A program made the position numbers and the translations under genes. The notes under the pieces are model-generated. The model saw only the letters and a program-made list of their open reading frames with translations. It made no database searches and was not told the origin of the DNA. Shown here piece by piece: positions 16,880 through 26,328 of a DNA stretch of 64,000 nucleotides. Source of the stretch: JAJZGK01 sp035538795. GTDB taxonomy: Bacteria; Pseudomonadota; Alphaproteobacteria; Rhodospirillales; Magnetospirillaceae. Location of the stretch: assembly GCA_035538795.1 (NCBI GenBank), contig DATLJS010000029.1, forward strand, positions 1-64,000. Direction: 5' to 3'. Numbering within the stretch: position 1 is the stretch's first letter; each line of letters opens with the position of its first letter.

Positions 16880-18186
16880 GAGGCTGCCGCCCGCTCCAAC
16901 ACGGCGGCGAAGAAACCGTCGGTGCCGTTGGCGGCCGGGCTCAGCGACAAAACATCCCCGCTCAAAGGACAATCGCCGCCGATGGTCTCGCCCCACACCT
17001 GGGCCAGCGGCAGCAGACGGAAATCGGCGTGTTCCGTCAGGAAACGCTCGACCTGTCCCATATCCTCCTCGGCCAACAGCGAGCAGGTGGAATAAATCAG
17101 CCGCCCGCCCGGACGCACCAGACGCGAGGCGCTGGCCAGAATGCGTCCTTGCAGCGCCACCAGATCCATCAGCCCCTGTTCGCTCAAACGCCACTTCGCA
17201 TCGGGGTTGCGCCGCCAGGTACCGGCGCCCGAGCAGGGAGCATCCACCAGAACCCGGTCGAAAGTGCCGGACTGACGCTTCACCCACTTGTCGCTTTCGC
17301 TTTCCAGCAAACGGCGGGTGACGTTGTGCACGCCGGCCCGGCGCAGACGCAGAACCGCCTTTTCGGCGCGGCGCTCGTTGACGTCGCAGGCGATCAGACG
17401 CCCCTTGTTCTCCATGGTCGCCGCCAGGGCCAAGGTTTTACCGCCGGCTCCGGCACAGAAATCCACCACCGCCATGCCGGGCCTGGCGTCGGTCAGCAGG
17501 GCCAGCAGCTGCGAGCCTTCGTCCTGCACTTCCACCAGACCGTCCTTGAACGCCTGTTGCGCGGTCAGGGTAATGCGGGCCGGCAACCGCAGGCCGATGG
17601 GCGACAGCCTGGTCGCTTCGGCTTTCAGCCCTTCGGCGGCCAAAGCGGCGATGGCCGCATTCTTGTCGGTTTTCAGGGTGTTGACGCGCAGATCCACAGG
17701 CGCCTCGTCCCGCAGAACGGCCATTTCCTGAGCCAGACGATCGCCGAACGACGCCGCCAGACGCGGTTCCAACCAGGCGGGATATTCACCCTTCACCCAG
17801 GCCGGCATGTCGTGATGGAACAGATCGCGGCCCTTCAGAGCCTGCAACAGCGTCCAGTCGGGCGGCAGCAGAGCCCCGGCATTGCGGTCGCCGGCAGTGA
17901 ACTCGTTGCCGATGTCGGCCGGGGTCTTGCGGTCGGTCAGGATCATGTCGACCAGCAGACGGGCGCGGCTGGTGATCTGGATTTTCTCATGTTCCAGCCA
18001 CCAGTCCAAACGGGCGCGGCGGCGCAAAATACCCCATACCCGGTCCGAGATGGCCCGGCGATCCTTGGCGCCGATATAACGGCGGGCCTTCAGATAGCTG
18101 CCCGCCACCAGATCCGCGGGCCGATCCTGGCGCTCTATTTCGTCGAGCAGTTCGATAACGGCGGCAAGCCGGGCGCCGGGAGTCAT
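16876..18186 (-). CDS. rsmB: 16S rRNA (cytosine-C5) methyltransferase, RsmB/Sun family
   Basis: A 436-residue enzyme. An N-terminal NusB-like helical domain (about 1-130) precedes a Rossmann methyltransferase domain. The SAM motif is DFCAGAGGKT. The two catalytic cysteines are in DAPCSGAGTWRRNPD and STCSLL, as expected for m5C RNA methyltransferases. RsmB methylates C967 of 16S rRNA in E. coli. RsmB and RsmF-like paralogues differ mainly in the N-terminus; the NusB-like start favours RsmB. Confidence 0.9.
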   Translation of the reverse strand: MTPGARLAAVIELLDEIERQDRPADLVAGSYLKARRYIGAKDRRAISDRVWGILRRRARLDWWLEHEKIQITSRARLLVDMILTDRKTPADIGNEFTAGDRNAGALLPPDWTLLQALKGRDLFHHDMPAWVKGEYPAWLEPRLAASFGDRLAQEMAVLRDEAPVDLRVNTLKTDKNAAIAALAAEGLKAEATRLSPIGLRLPARITLTAQQAFKDGLVEVQDEGSQLLALLTDARPGMAVVDFCAGAGGKTLALAATMENKGRLIACDVNERRAEKAVLRLRRAGVHNVTRRLLESESDKWVKRQSGTFDRVLVDAPCSGAGTWRRNPDAKWRLSEQGLMDLVALQGRILASASRLVRPGGRLIYSTCSLLAEEDMGQVERFLTEHADFRLLPLAQVWGETIGGDCPLSGDVLSLSPAANGTDGFFAAVLERAAAS

Positions 18187-18408
18187 GGCATCACCTTGTC
18201 GAAAGGAAGCGCACCAAGGCGGATATGGCTGAAAACCGCGGATAGGTCCGGCAGGAAAGCATATGGCTCTGGGCGTTGATTGAAGTTCGCCTGTTGTAGG
18301 CTATCTGCCCCAGCCTTCGCAAGTCCGGGTTCGGCGCCGCCAATTGACCACCCCTCCTGTCCCATGATTAGCTTTCTCGTGCCGACACCGCCGAACAGGG
18401 CTCAGATC

Positions 18409-19365
18409 ATGAAAAAATGCGTCATCCTCGACGATTATCAGAACGCCGCCTTGCGCGCCGCCGACTGGAGCCGGCTGAAAGGGCGCATCGGAATCGGACG
18501 CGTCGGCAGCTATCTGAACAACGAAGACGACGTTGTGCAGCAAATCGGCGGCGCGGAAATCATCGTCGTCATGCGGGAGCGCACTCCCCTTCCCGCCCGG
18601 CTTCTGGAACGCTTGCCCCATCTTCGGCTCATCGTCACCAGCGGCATGCGCAACGCCGCCATCGACCTGGACGCGGCTCATGCCAAGGGCATCACCGTGT
18701 GCGGCACGGCCAGCAGTCCGCTGCCACCCCTGGAATTGACCTGGGGGCTGATCTTGGGATTGGCCCGCAACATCCTTCCCGAAGCAGAGAACCTGCGCCG
18801 CAACGGTCCATGGCAGAGCAGTGTCGGCGTCGATCTGGCCGGCGCCCGGCTGGGCATCGTCGGCCTGGGCAAGATCGGCGCGCGGATGGCCGCTATCGCC
18901 CAAGCCTTCGGCATGGAGGTGACGGCCTGGAGCCCGAACCTGACCGAGGAACGGGCCGCCGCCGCCAACGTCGCCCGCGCCTCCAGCAAAGAGGCGCTGT
19001 TGGAAACCAGCGATTTCGTCAGCCTGCATCTGGTGCTTTCCCCCACCACCAGAGGGCTGATCGGCGCCGACGACCTCAGGCGCATGAAGCCGACCGCGTT
19101 CCTCGTCAACACGGCCCGCGCCGCCATCGTCGACGAAAGCGCGCTCGTCACCGCCCTGCGGGAGAAATGGATCGCCGGGGCCGGACTGGATGTTTTCGAA
19201 ACCGAACCGCTGCCGCCCGAACATCCATTCCGTTCTCTTCCCAATGTTCTGGCGACGCCGCATCTCGGCTATGTGTCGGAAAACAATTACCGCACCTTCT
19301 TTGAAGAAGGCGTCGAAGACATCGAGGCATGGCTGGACGGCCGGCCGATCCGAACGCTGACCTGA
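18409..19365 (+). CDS. D-2-hydroxyacid dehydrogenase family protein
   Basis: A 318-residue NAD-dependent oxidoreductase from the ATG at 18409 (KKCVILDDYQ start typical of the family; the longer frame to 18280 is non-conserved). The NAD fold carries GIVGLGKIG. The catalytic Arg is in NTARAAIVDE, the Glu in DVFETEPLP and the His in ATPHLGY. The subgroup resembles SerA/glyoxylate reductase relatives of unknown substrate. Bases 18187-18408 upstream separate it from divergent rsmB and hold no convincing gene. Confidence 0.9.
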   Translation: MKKCVILDDYQNAALRAADWSRLKGRIGIGRVGSYLNNEDDVVQQIGGAEIIVVMRERTPLPARLLERLPHLRLIVTSGMRNAAIDLDAAHAKGITVCGTASSPLPPLELTWGLILGLARNILPEAENLRRNGPWQSSVGVDLAGARLGIVGLGKIGARMAAIAQAFGMEVTAWSPNLTEERAAAANVARASSKEALLETSDFVSLHLVLSPTTRGLIGADDLRRMKPTAFLVNTARAAIVDESALVTALREKWIAGAGLDVFETEPLPPEHPFRSLPNVLATPHLGYVSENNYRTFFEEGVEDIEAWLDGRPIRTLT

Positions 19366-19371
19366 AAACAA

Positions 19372-19402
19372 AACCGCCCCCAAGCAACGACCGGGGGCGG
19401 TT
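19372..19402 (-). terminator. Rho-independent terminator of guaB (possibly bidirectional)
   Basis: AACCGCCCCC (19372-19381) pairs with GGGGGCGGTT (19393-19402) around an 11-base loop. Read on the minus strand, the stem is followed by TTTTGTTTT, so it fits the end of guaB. On the plus strand it lies just after the dehydrogenase but lacks a T-run. Confidence 0.85.
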
Positions 19403-19438
19403 GGATGAAACCCGTTTCAAGGATAGGGAAAGAGCTCC

Positions 19439-20896
19439 TTATCCCTCGGACTTGTAGTTCGGAGCTTCCTTGGTGATCGACACGTCGTGGACGTGGGATT
19501 CGCGCAGGCCCGAGGCGGTGATGCGGCGGAAGGTACAGTTCTTCTGCATCTCGGCAATGGTGCCGTTGCCGGTATAGCCCATGCCGGCGCGCAGGCCGCC
19601 CACCAGCTGATGGATCACCGCGCCCACCGGACCTTTGTAAGCCACCCGGCCTTCGATGCCTTCGGGAACCAGCTTCAGCTTGTCGTTCACCTCGGCCTGG
19701 AAATAGCGGTCGGCGGAACCGCGGGCCATGGCCCCCAGCGAACCCATGCCGCGATAGCTCTTGTAGGAGCGCCCCTGATACAGGAACACTTCGCCGGGGC
19801 TTTCCTCGGTGCCGGCGAACAGCGAGCCCAGCATCACGGCCGAGCCGCCGGCGGCGATGGCCTTGGCCACGTCGCCCGAGAACTTGATGCCGCCGTCGGC
19901 GATCACCGGAACGTCGCCGGCCGCCTCGGCCACTTCCATGATGGCCGACAATTGGGGAACGCCGACGCCGGCAACGATGCGGGTGGTGCAGATGGTGCCC
20001 GGGCCGATGCCGACCTTGACGGCGTCGGCGCCGACGGCGATCAGCGCCTTGGCCGCTTCCGGCGTGGCGATGTTGCCGGCGATGATCTGAGCCTTGGGAT
20101 TGTTCTTCTTCACGGCCGCCACCGTATCCACCACGTTCTTGTGGTGGCCGTGGGCGGTGTCGACGATCACCACGTCGGCGCCGGCCTCGATCAGAGCTTC
20201 GGCGCGGGCGATGCCGTCGGCACCGACACCGGTGGCGGCGCCGACTCGCAGACGGCCCTGCTCGTCCTTACAGGCGTTGGGATAGGCCTGGGCCTTTTCC
20301 ATGTCCTTGACGGTGATCAGACCGATACAACGGTAATCGGCATCGACCACCAGCAGCTTCTCGATACGGCGCTGATGCAGCAGGCGCTTGGCTTCCTCGG
20401 CGGGAGCGCCGTCCTGCACGGTGACCAGACGCTCCTTGGTCATCAGTTCGGACACCGGCTGCGACGGATTGGTGGCGAAACGCACATCGCGGTTGGTCAG
20501 AATGCCCACCAGCTTGCCGGTGCCGCGTTCGACCACGGGAAAACCCGAGAAATTGTGGATTTCCATCAGACGCAGGGCGTCGGCCAGCGGCTGGTCGGGA
20601 TGGATGGTCAGCGGATTGACGACCATGCCGGACTCGAAGCGCTTGACGCGGCGGACTTCTTCGGCCTGGGCGGGAATGTCGAAATTTTTGTGGATGATGC
20701 CGATGCCGCCGGCCTGAGCCAAGGCGATGGCCAGACGGCTTTCCGTCACCGTGTCCATGGCCGCCGAGATGATCGGAATGCCCAGTTCGATGGTGCGGGT
20801 CAGGTACGTGCGGGTATCCACTGTGGCCGGCAGAACGCTGGACGCCGCAGGCACAAGAAGCACGTCGTCGAATGTGAGAGCTTCCTTGATCTGCAT
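19439..20896 (-). CDS. guaB: IMP dehydrogenase
   Basis: Catalyses NAD-dependent oxidation of IMP to XMP, the committed step of guanine nucleotide synthesis. From the ATG at 20896, which is preceded by GGAGG, the protein is 485 residues, the normal length (E. coli 488). The TIM barrel is interrupted by a CBS pair (about residues 95-205). The catalytic cysteine is in GPGTICTTR, and the flap contains YRGMGSLGAM. The longer frame to 21046 runs through the promoter and is rejected. Confidence 0.97.
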   Translation of the reverse strand: MQIKEALTFDDVLLVPAASSVLPATVDTRTYLTRTIELGIPIISAAMDTVTESRLAIALAQAGGIGIIHKNFDIPAQAEEVRRVKRFESGMVVNPLTIHPDQPLADALRLMEIHNFSGFPVVERGTGKLVGILTNRDVRFATNPSQPVSELMTKERLVTVQDGAPAEEAKRLLHQRRIEKLLVVDADYRCIGLITVKDMEKAQAYPNACKDEQGRLRVGAATGVGADGIARAEALIEAGADVVIVDTAHGHHKNVVDTVAAVKKNNPKAQIIAGNIATPEAAKALIAVGADAVKVGIGPGTICTTRIVAGVGVPQLSAIMEVAEAAGDVPVIADGGIKFSGDVAKAIAAGGSAVMLGSLFAGTEESPGEVFLYQGRSYKSYRGMGSLGAMARGSADRYFQAEVNDKLKLVPEGIEGRVAYKGPVGAVIHQLVGGLRAGMGYTGNGTIAEMQKNCTFRRITASGLRESHVHDVSITKEAPNYKSEG

Positions 20897-20942
20897 AGCG
20901 CCGCCTCCGGTAAAATCATGTCTGGTCGGGAAGTGGCGGTGC

Positions 20943-20970
20943 ATCATACACAGAACGGCGTCTGGCTCAA
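20943..20970 (-). promoter_or_regulatory. Predicted sigma-70 promoter of guaB
   Basis: On the minus strand TTGAGC (20970-20965), a 16-base spacer and TATGAT (20948-20943) lie about 47 bases before the guaB start. The match to -35/-10 consensus is good, and the position fits a short leader. Confidence 0.65.
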
Positions 20971-21102
20971 GACTTGTGATGAAAACCATACCTTCGCACG
21001 ACGCAACCCTGCCCTCCGAGGGATCCCATACCGGGAATGGGGACAAGACGAAACCCCTGGGGCGGGCTATAGTGGAGCAAAAGGCACACAGGGAGACCGA
21101 CA

Positions 21103-21906
21103 GTGAAGCTGGAAATCTTTCATTGCCAACCGCCCAGCAAAGATAAGGGCGCCCATCCCCCTCTTCTGTTCGTTCACGGCTCGTATTGCGGAGCCTGGAT
21201 CTGGAGCGAACGCTTCCTCCCCTATTTCGCCAAGAAGGGCTACGCTGCCTATGCCGCCAGCCTGCGCGGGCATGGCGGCAGCGAAGGTTCGCTGACCTGG
21301 GCCTCGCTGGCCGATTACGTGGAGGACGTCGAGAACGCCGCCGCCAAGCTGGACGCCCCGCCGGTCCTGATCGGCCATTCCATGGGCGGACTGGTGGTGC
21401 AGCACTATCTGTCCAAACCGGAAAACAAAGCGGCCGGAGCCGTGCTGCTGGCCTCGGTTCCGCCGTCAGGCCTCGCTTCGTCGGCGATCCATCTGTCCAC
21501 CTTCGCCCCCGACGTCCTATGGCAGCTGGGTCTGCTGCAAAGCCTGGGACATCAGGCCGTGTCCGCCGACGTCATCCACCGCGCCTTCTTCTCGGACAAA
21601 ACCCCCGGCGAGGACGTGGCACATCTGCTGCCCCGGCTGCAGGGCGAATCCCATCGCATCAGCAGCGAGCTTCTGTGCCCTGCCCAACCCCTGCCGCGGC
21701 AGGGCGGGAACGCCATCCCCATGCTGGTGCTGGGCGGCGACGCCGACGTCTTCCTGCCCAGTTCGGCGTTCCGTGAAACCGCCAATTTTTGGAAGGCGGA
21801 ACTTGACGTCCTGAAGGGCGCGCCCCACGGTCTTATGCTGGACCATACCTGGTGGCAGCCGGTCGCCGACCGCATACTGGCTTGGCTGGGTGCATCGAAA
21901 CTCTGA
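21103..21906 (+). CDS. Alpha/beta hydrolase
   Basis: A 267-residue soluble alpha/beta hydrolase with a GTG start preceded by AGGGAG. HGSYCGAWIW supplies the oxyanion-hole region, the nucleophile Ser is in GHSMGG, the acid is in GGDADVFLP, and the His is in GAPHGLMLDH. It resembles lipase or lysophospholipase-like members with broad substrates. The downstream binding-protein gene starts about 10 bases after its stop, so they may share a transcript. Confidence 0.88.
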   Translation: MKLEIFHCQPPSKDKGAHPPLLFVHGSYCGAWIWSERFLPYFAKKGYAAYAASLRGHGGSEGSLTWASLADYVEDVENAAAKLDAPPVLIGHSMGGLVVQHYLSKPENKAAGAVLLASVPPSGLASSAIHLSTFAPDVLWQLGLLQSLGHQAVSADVIHRAFFSDKTPGEDVAHLLPRLQGESHRISSELLCPAQPLPRQGGNAIPMLVLGGDADVFLPSSAFRETANFWKAELDVLKGAPHGLMLDHTWWQPVADRILAWLGASKL

Positions 21907-21916
21907 CGGACCGCAA

Positions 21917-23116
21917 TTGACCCTATCCAAACATCTTCTTCTGGCCGCCGGGCTGCTCGCGGGAGCACCCGGCGCTTATGCCGCCGATCCCGTCAAGATC
22001 GGCGACATCAACAGCTACACGGCAATCCCCGCCTTCACGGTGCCGTACCGCAACGGTTGGCAACTGGCCATGGATGAGATCAACAAGGCCGGCGGCGTCT
22101 TGGGCGGACGCAGAATCGAAGTGATCAGCCGCGACGACCAGGGACGCCCCGACGGCGCCGCCAGCGCCGCCGACCAACTGATCGGCCCCGACGGCGCCGT
22201 GCTGCTAATGGGCACCCTGTTGACTCAGACCGCCCAGACGGTGTCGGAAATCGCTCGGCAACGCAGCCGGCCGTTTCTCGCAGTCCAGCCTTTAAGCGAT
22301 TCCTTGGTCTGGAGCCGCGGCAACGCCTACACCTTCCGCCTGCGGACCAGCGCCGCCATGCAAACGGCCATGCTGGCCGAACAGGCCGCCAAGCTGCCGG
22401 CCAAACGCTGGGCCATCCTCGCCCCCGATTTCGAGCAAGGCCAAACCCTGGCCAACGATTTCAAGCAGCACCTGAAATCCCGGCGCCCCGACATCACCTT
22501 CACGCAGGAATTGTCGTCGCCCTTGGGCAAATTGGATGCGGCGAGCGTGGTCGACGCCCTGAGCCAGGCTAAGCCCGACGCCCTGTTCAACGTCACCTTC
22601 GGCGGCGATCTGATCCGGCTGGTGCGTGAAGGCAACGCCAAGGGGCTGTTTCCCAAATTGCCGGTGGTCAGCCCCTTGACCGGAGAGCCCGACTACCTGG
22701 AAGTCATGGCCGACGACGTGCCGGCGGGCTGGATCGTCACCGGCTATCCCTGGTACGACATCAAGACGCCGGAACACCGGAAATTCGTCGAAGCCTATGC
22801 CGCCGCCTATGGCGAAGACCCCCGTCTGGCCTCTTTGCTGGGCTATGACGCCATGAAGGCCGTCGCCGCCGCCCTGGACAAGGCCGGTTCCACCGACCCG
22901 GCCAAACTGGCCGCCGCCTTCGAGGGCCTGACCGTCGCCACGCCTTCCGGCTCCATCACGTTCCGCGCCGCCGACCACCAATCCACCATGGGCTCCTGGA
23001 TCGGCAAGACGCAGTTGCAGGACGGCGCCGGGATCATGACCGACTGGCGCTATATCGACGGCGCCGCCGTGCTTCCCTCGGCCGAGGCGGCGAAAAAGCT
23101 CAGACCCGCCAACTGA
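21917..23116 (+). CDS. Branched-chain amino-acid-type ABC transporter substrate-binding protein
   Basis: A periplasmic binding protein of the Peripla_BP_6 (LivJ-like) family, about 399 residues. A signal peptide (HLLLAAGLLAGAPGAYA) is clear. The mature start PVKIGDINSYTAIP and internal GGVLGGRRIEVISRDDQG are typical. I prefer the TTG at 21917, just after the hydrolase stop; a GTG at 21890 would give a longer n-region and cannot be excluded. No permease or ATPase genes are adjacent, so the partner transporter is elsewhere or absent. Confidence 0.88.
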   Translation: MTLSKHLLLAAGLLAGAPGAYAADPVKIGDINSYTAIPAFTVPYRNGWQLAMDEINKAGGVLGGRRIEVISRDDQGRPDGAASAADQLIGPDGAVLLMGTLLTQTAQTVSEIARQRSRPFLAVQPLSDSLVWSRGNAYTFRLRTSAAMQTAMLAEQAAKLPAKRWAILAPDFEQGQTLANDFKQHLKSRRPDITFTQELSSPLGKLDAASVVDALSQAKPDALFNVTFGGDLIRLVREGNAKGLFPKLPVVSPLTGEPDYLEVMADDVPAGWIVTGYPWYDIKTPEHRKFVEAYAAAYGEDPRLASLLGYDAMKAVAAALDKAGSTDPAKLAAAFEGLTVATPSGSITFRAADHQSTMGSWIGKTQLQDGAGIMTDWRYIDGAAVLPSAEAAKKLRPAN

Positions 23117-23133
23117 AACTGATTTTCCGAAGC

Positions 23134-24444
23134 TTACTTTCCATCGGGCAAGTGACATTGCTCGCCATGCGACTTGAGGTCGTCGCACAATTGATGCACC
23201 TGCTCGGCCGGCCCCACGGCGAACAGGCGAATGAACTTGCCCTTTCCGGGAATATTCACCGCCTCCAGTTCGGGCATCAATCCCGGCAGGTTATAGCTCA
23301 ACCATCCCCGGGCCGCGTCGGACTCGCTGCGATAGGACGCCACATGCAGACGCAACTGGCCGGGCTCGGCTCCCTGCTGAACTTCGGCCTTCACCGGGTC
23401 GGCGGCACTGGAATCGGCTAGCGCTTCGGCCGCCGGGGCCGGAGAAGCGGGAGCGGAAACGGCAGGAGGCATCACAGGCGGCGGCGCGTCCTCCGCCTTG
23501 GCCTCTTCGCTTTTGATAGCAGGCGGCTGAGATGCTTCGGCCGGCTTGTCTTCCGTCTTGGCGGCAACGGGCGGCGGCGGCGCTTCGGTCTCCTTGGCCT
23601 GCGGCGGCGAAGCGGCCTCCGCGGAAGCGGGCTGGACGGGAACGGGCTGGACGGGAACGGGCTGGACGGGCGCCGCCGTCAGCGGAACCGGAGCTTCCGC
23701 CGTGCTGACCGGGAGCTGGGCGGTCTGAGCTTGAACCGGCGAAGGCGAAACCGTCGCGGCCGGCGCTGACGGCTTCTTGGCCGGCGGAGGAACGGCCACG
23801 GCAAGCGAAGCGGACGGAGAAGGAGGAACGGCTGCCGCCGCGGCTTTGGCCGGGGATTGCACCGAAGGCTGCACCGGAGCCGAGGCTTGCGCCGCAACCT
23901 TGGCCGGAGCTTCGGCTTTGGGCGCCGGAACCGCCTCGGACGACTTCCCCGGCACGCGCACGGATGACGCCCCGCCCTTGCTGCTGGGAGCTGTCAAAGC
24001 CAATGAGCCTTCGCCCCTGGCCTCGGCGTCCTGGACTTCTTCCAGACGGAAGCGGGCGGGCAGGCTGCCGTGATCGGAGGCATCCTTTAAAAGCTGCTTG
24101 GCTTTATCCACGTCCTTGGGTACGCCCTGGCCCAGCAGATAAAGCTCGGCCAAGTTCAACTCGGCATTGACCACGCCATGGTCGGCTGCTTGCTGGTAAT
24201 AGCTGGCGGCTTTGGAGGCGTCGGGCTCGACACCAAGGCCTTTGCGATACAAGAGTCCCAGATTTCGGGCCGCCTCCCAATCGCCGCCACTCAGGGCGTT
24301 TTCCCAATTCTGGCGAGCGGAAATAAAATCGCCCTTGCCGTAAGCCTGAACCCCCGCTTCGAACGGTGTTTCGCCGAAAGCCGCAACCGAAGCCAGAAAC
24401 AGACCCGAAAGCAGGGCAATATTGCTTTTGATTCTCCCCGCCAT
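23134..24444 (-). CDS. Exported Sel1-repeat and SPOR-domain protein
   Basis: A 436-residue envelope protein. It has a signal peptide (residues 1-24), Sel1-like repeats (about 25-135, with LYRKGLGVEPDASKAASYY and LYLLGQGVPKD), a long Ala/Pro/Lys-rich disordered linker (about 140-350), and a C-terminal SPOR domain (about 360-430) starting LRLHVASYRSE. SPOR domains bind denuded septal peptidoglycan, so a role at the division site or in wall remodelling is likely. Convergent with the binding-protein gene. The linker contains a 15-bp tandem repeat. Confidence 0.85.
   Translation of the reverse strand: MAGRIKSNIALLSGLFLASVAAFGETPFEAGVQAYGKGDFISARQNWENALSGGDWEAARNLGLLYRKGLGVEPDASKAASYYQQAADHGVVNAELNLAELYLLGQGVPKDVDKAKQLLKDASDHGSLPARFRLEEVQDAEARGEGSLALTAPSSKGGASSVRVPGKSSEAVPAPKAEAPAKVAAQASAPVQPSVQSPAKAAAAAVPPSPSASLAVAVPPPAKKPSAPAATVSPSPVQAQTAQLPVSTAEAPVPLTAAPVQPVPVQPVPVQPASAEAASPPQAKETEAPPPPVAAKTEDKPAEASQPPAIKSEEAKAEDAPPPVMPPAVSAPASPAPAAEALADSSAADPVKAEVQQGAEPGQLRLHVASYRSESDAARGWLSYNLPGLMPELEAVNIPGKGKFIRLFAVGPAEQVHQLCDDLKSHGEQCHLPDGK
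23631..23670 (-). repeat. 15-bp tandem repeat encoding Pro-Val-Gln-Pro-Val
   Basis: The unit GCTGGACGGGAACGG occurs at 23631-23645 and 23646-23660, followed by a partial third copy to 23670. Read on the coding strand it gives repeated VQPVP in the disordered linker of the SPOR protein. Exact copies suggest recent slippage, so copy number may vary between strains. Confidence 0.85.
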
Positions 24445-24618
24445 GGGTCGAGCACTCCTTTTCCCCTACGATTTCTGGGATGTTTCACGACATTCTGTCA
24501 AGGGGCATGCTCTTTTGACCGTTCACCCCCGGCAAAACCGCATGCTATTATGCCTTTCCGCCTATAGCCACAGACACATCCGTTCAGCACGCTATACGTT
24601 CATTGGGGATGGCACGAA

Positions 24619-26310
24619 TTGGTCAGTCAAGACGCACGGTTGGAGACTCTGAAACGCGAGCGCGACCGCTATGTGTCCATGGCGTTCGCCTGGGCCGATC
24701 TGCTTTTCGAACTGGACCGCCATTTCAACATCGAATTCGTCGAAGGGGCCGCCGAGGCTTTTTTCGGCCGCAGTAAAAAGGATCTGCGGGGTTCGTCCTT
24801 CCGCGATCTGGTCATGCCATCCGACATCCCTTTGGTGGGGCAGGTTTTCAAGAGCATCCTGAAAACCGGCCGCGTCCACGACAAGCTGCTGCGCCTGCAA
24901 CTGACCAGCGGTCAGCCCCAATGGGTCTCGATGTCGGCTTATTGCCTGGACGGCAACGATTCCCACATTTTCCTGGCCCTGCGCAAAAGCTCGGCCGAAG
25001 CCCTGCCCAGCGCCTCCTTGCCCAAGGATGAGAAGACGGGTCTGGTCGACGGCAATTCCTTCGCGGGCTTGGCCGCCGAGCGCCTGCGCGGCATTCAGGA
25101 AGCCGGGGAGAGCGCCGAGGTCACCCTGGTCTCCATCCCCGAGATCACCGCCCTGCAAGAGCGTCTGGATGAAAACAGCAGCGACGCCCTGATGCAGTCG
25201 ATGGGCGAATTCCTGAAAGCCAATTCCGTGGGCGGCGACACCGCCGCCCAGGTCGGCGACGGCCGTTTCTCCATCATGCATGCCTCGGGCACCAAGGTGG
25301 AGGACCTGGTCAGCCAGATCGAGGGACTGACGCAGAAATTCGATCCCACCGGCGTCGGCGTGCAGGTCCAGTCGGCCACCATGGCCATGGACGGCGCCGA
25401 TATCAGCGAGGAAGACCTCGCCAAGGGCCTGCTTTACACCATGAACAAGTTCCGCGATTCCGACGGCGCGGGACTGAACATCAAGGACTTGACCGCCAAC
25501 ATGTCGACCCTGGTGGGCGAAGCCGTAGCGGAAGTCAACAATTTCAAGCAATTGGTCGAACGGGGCGAATTTTTCGTCGCGCTACAGCCGATCATTCATA
25601 TCAGCTCCGGCGAAATCCACCATTACGAGGCGCTCTGTCGTTTCGAAAAGGCAGCCGGCGAATCGCCTTTCAAGATGATCACCTTTGCCGAGGAAACCGG
25701 CCTGATCCACGACTTCGACTTCGCCATGGCTAAAAAGGTGGTCGATTGGCTGGGCAAGTTCCCGCGCAACAGCAACAAATACCGCGCCGCCGTCAACGTC
25801 TCCGGCTATTCCATCGGCAAGCCCTCTTATGTCGAGGCCTTGCACAAGATGCTGAAGGAGAACGAATGGCTGGCCGGCAAATTGATGTTCGAAATCACCG
25901 AATCCTCGCGCATGAGCGATCTGGAATCCGCCAACAACTTCATTCAGGCCTTGCGTTCGAAAGGCTATCACGTCTGCCTTGATGATTTTGGCGCCGGCGC
26001 CGCTTCGTTCCAGTACCTGTCGGTGCTCGACGTCGACGTGGTGAAGCTGGACGGATCTGCGGTCAAGAACGCCCAGAAAGCCAAGAAAGGCCGCGCCTTC
26101 CTGTCCGCCCTGACCGAATTGTGCAAACGGATGAGCGTCGAAACCATCGCCGAGATGGTGGATACCCCCGAGACCCTGGAATTCTGCCGCGATTGCGGCT
26201 GCAACTATGTGCAGGGCTTTCTCTTCGGCCGCCCGTCGAAAGAGGTCAAGGATTTCACTCCCCTGCCTCAGGGCAACCTGTTCAAGAAATTAAGCAACTT
26301 GCGTTATTGA
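24619..26310 (+). CDS. PAS - degenerate GGDEF - EAL domain protein
   Basis: A 563-residue cytoplasmic c-di-GMP protein with a TTG start; GGGGATGG precedes it, and the nearby ATG at 24609 is out of frame. Order: PAS domain (about 15-125), a GGDEF-like domain (about 145-290) where the motif is replaced by VGDGRF, then an EAL domain (about 315-550). Catalytic EAL residues appear intact: YEALCRF, NVSGYS, EITES, DDFGAG, VVKLDG, TIAEM and YVQGF. It is therefore probably an active phosphodiesterase with PAS-sensed control. No membrane segment is present. Confidence 0.9.
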   Translation: MVSQDARLETLKRERDRYVSMAFAWADLLFELDRHFNIEFVEGAAEAFFGRSKKDLRGSSFRDLVMPSDIPLVGQVFKSILKTGRVHDKLLRLQLTSGQPQWVSMSAYCLDGNDSHIFLALRKSSAEALPSASLPKDEKTGLVDGNSFAGLAAERLRGIQEAGESAEVTLVSIPEITALQERLDENSSDALMQSMGEFLKANSVGGDTAAQVGDGRFSIMHASGTKVEDLVSQIEGLTQKFDPTGVGVQVQSATMAMDGADISEEDLAKGLLYTMNKFRDSDGAGLNIKDLTANMSTLVGEAVAEVNNFKQLVERGEFFVALQPIIHISSGEIHHYEALCRFEKAAGESPFKMITFAEETGLIHDFDFAMAKKVVDWLGKFPRNSNKYRAAVNVSGYSIGKPSYVEALHKMLKENEWLAGKLMFEITESSRMSDLESANNFIQALRSKGYHVCLDDFGAGAASFQYLSVLDVDVVKLDGSAVKNAQKAKKGRAFLSALTELCKRMSVETIAEMVDTPETLEFCRDCGCNYVQGFLFGRPSKEVKDFTPLPQGNLFKKLSNLRY

Positions 26311-26328
26311 CGGCTCCGCCGGAATAGA

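Noticed and set aside
18183..18365. 60-residue minus-strand frame whose stop overlaps the rsmB ATG (ATGA)
   Set aside because: The overlap is tempting, but composition is unlike the neighbours, no family pattern is visible, there is no good ribosome binding site, and the frame runs into the divergent dehydrogenase promoter.
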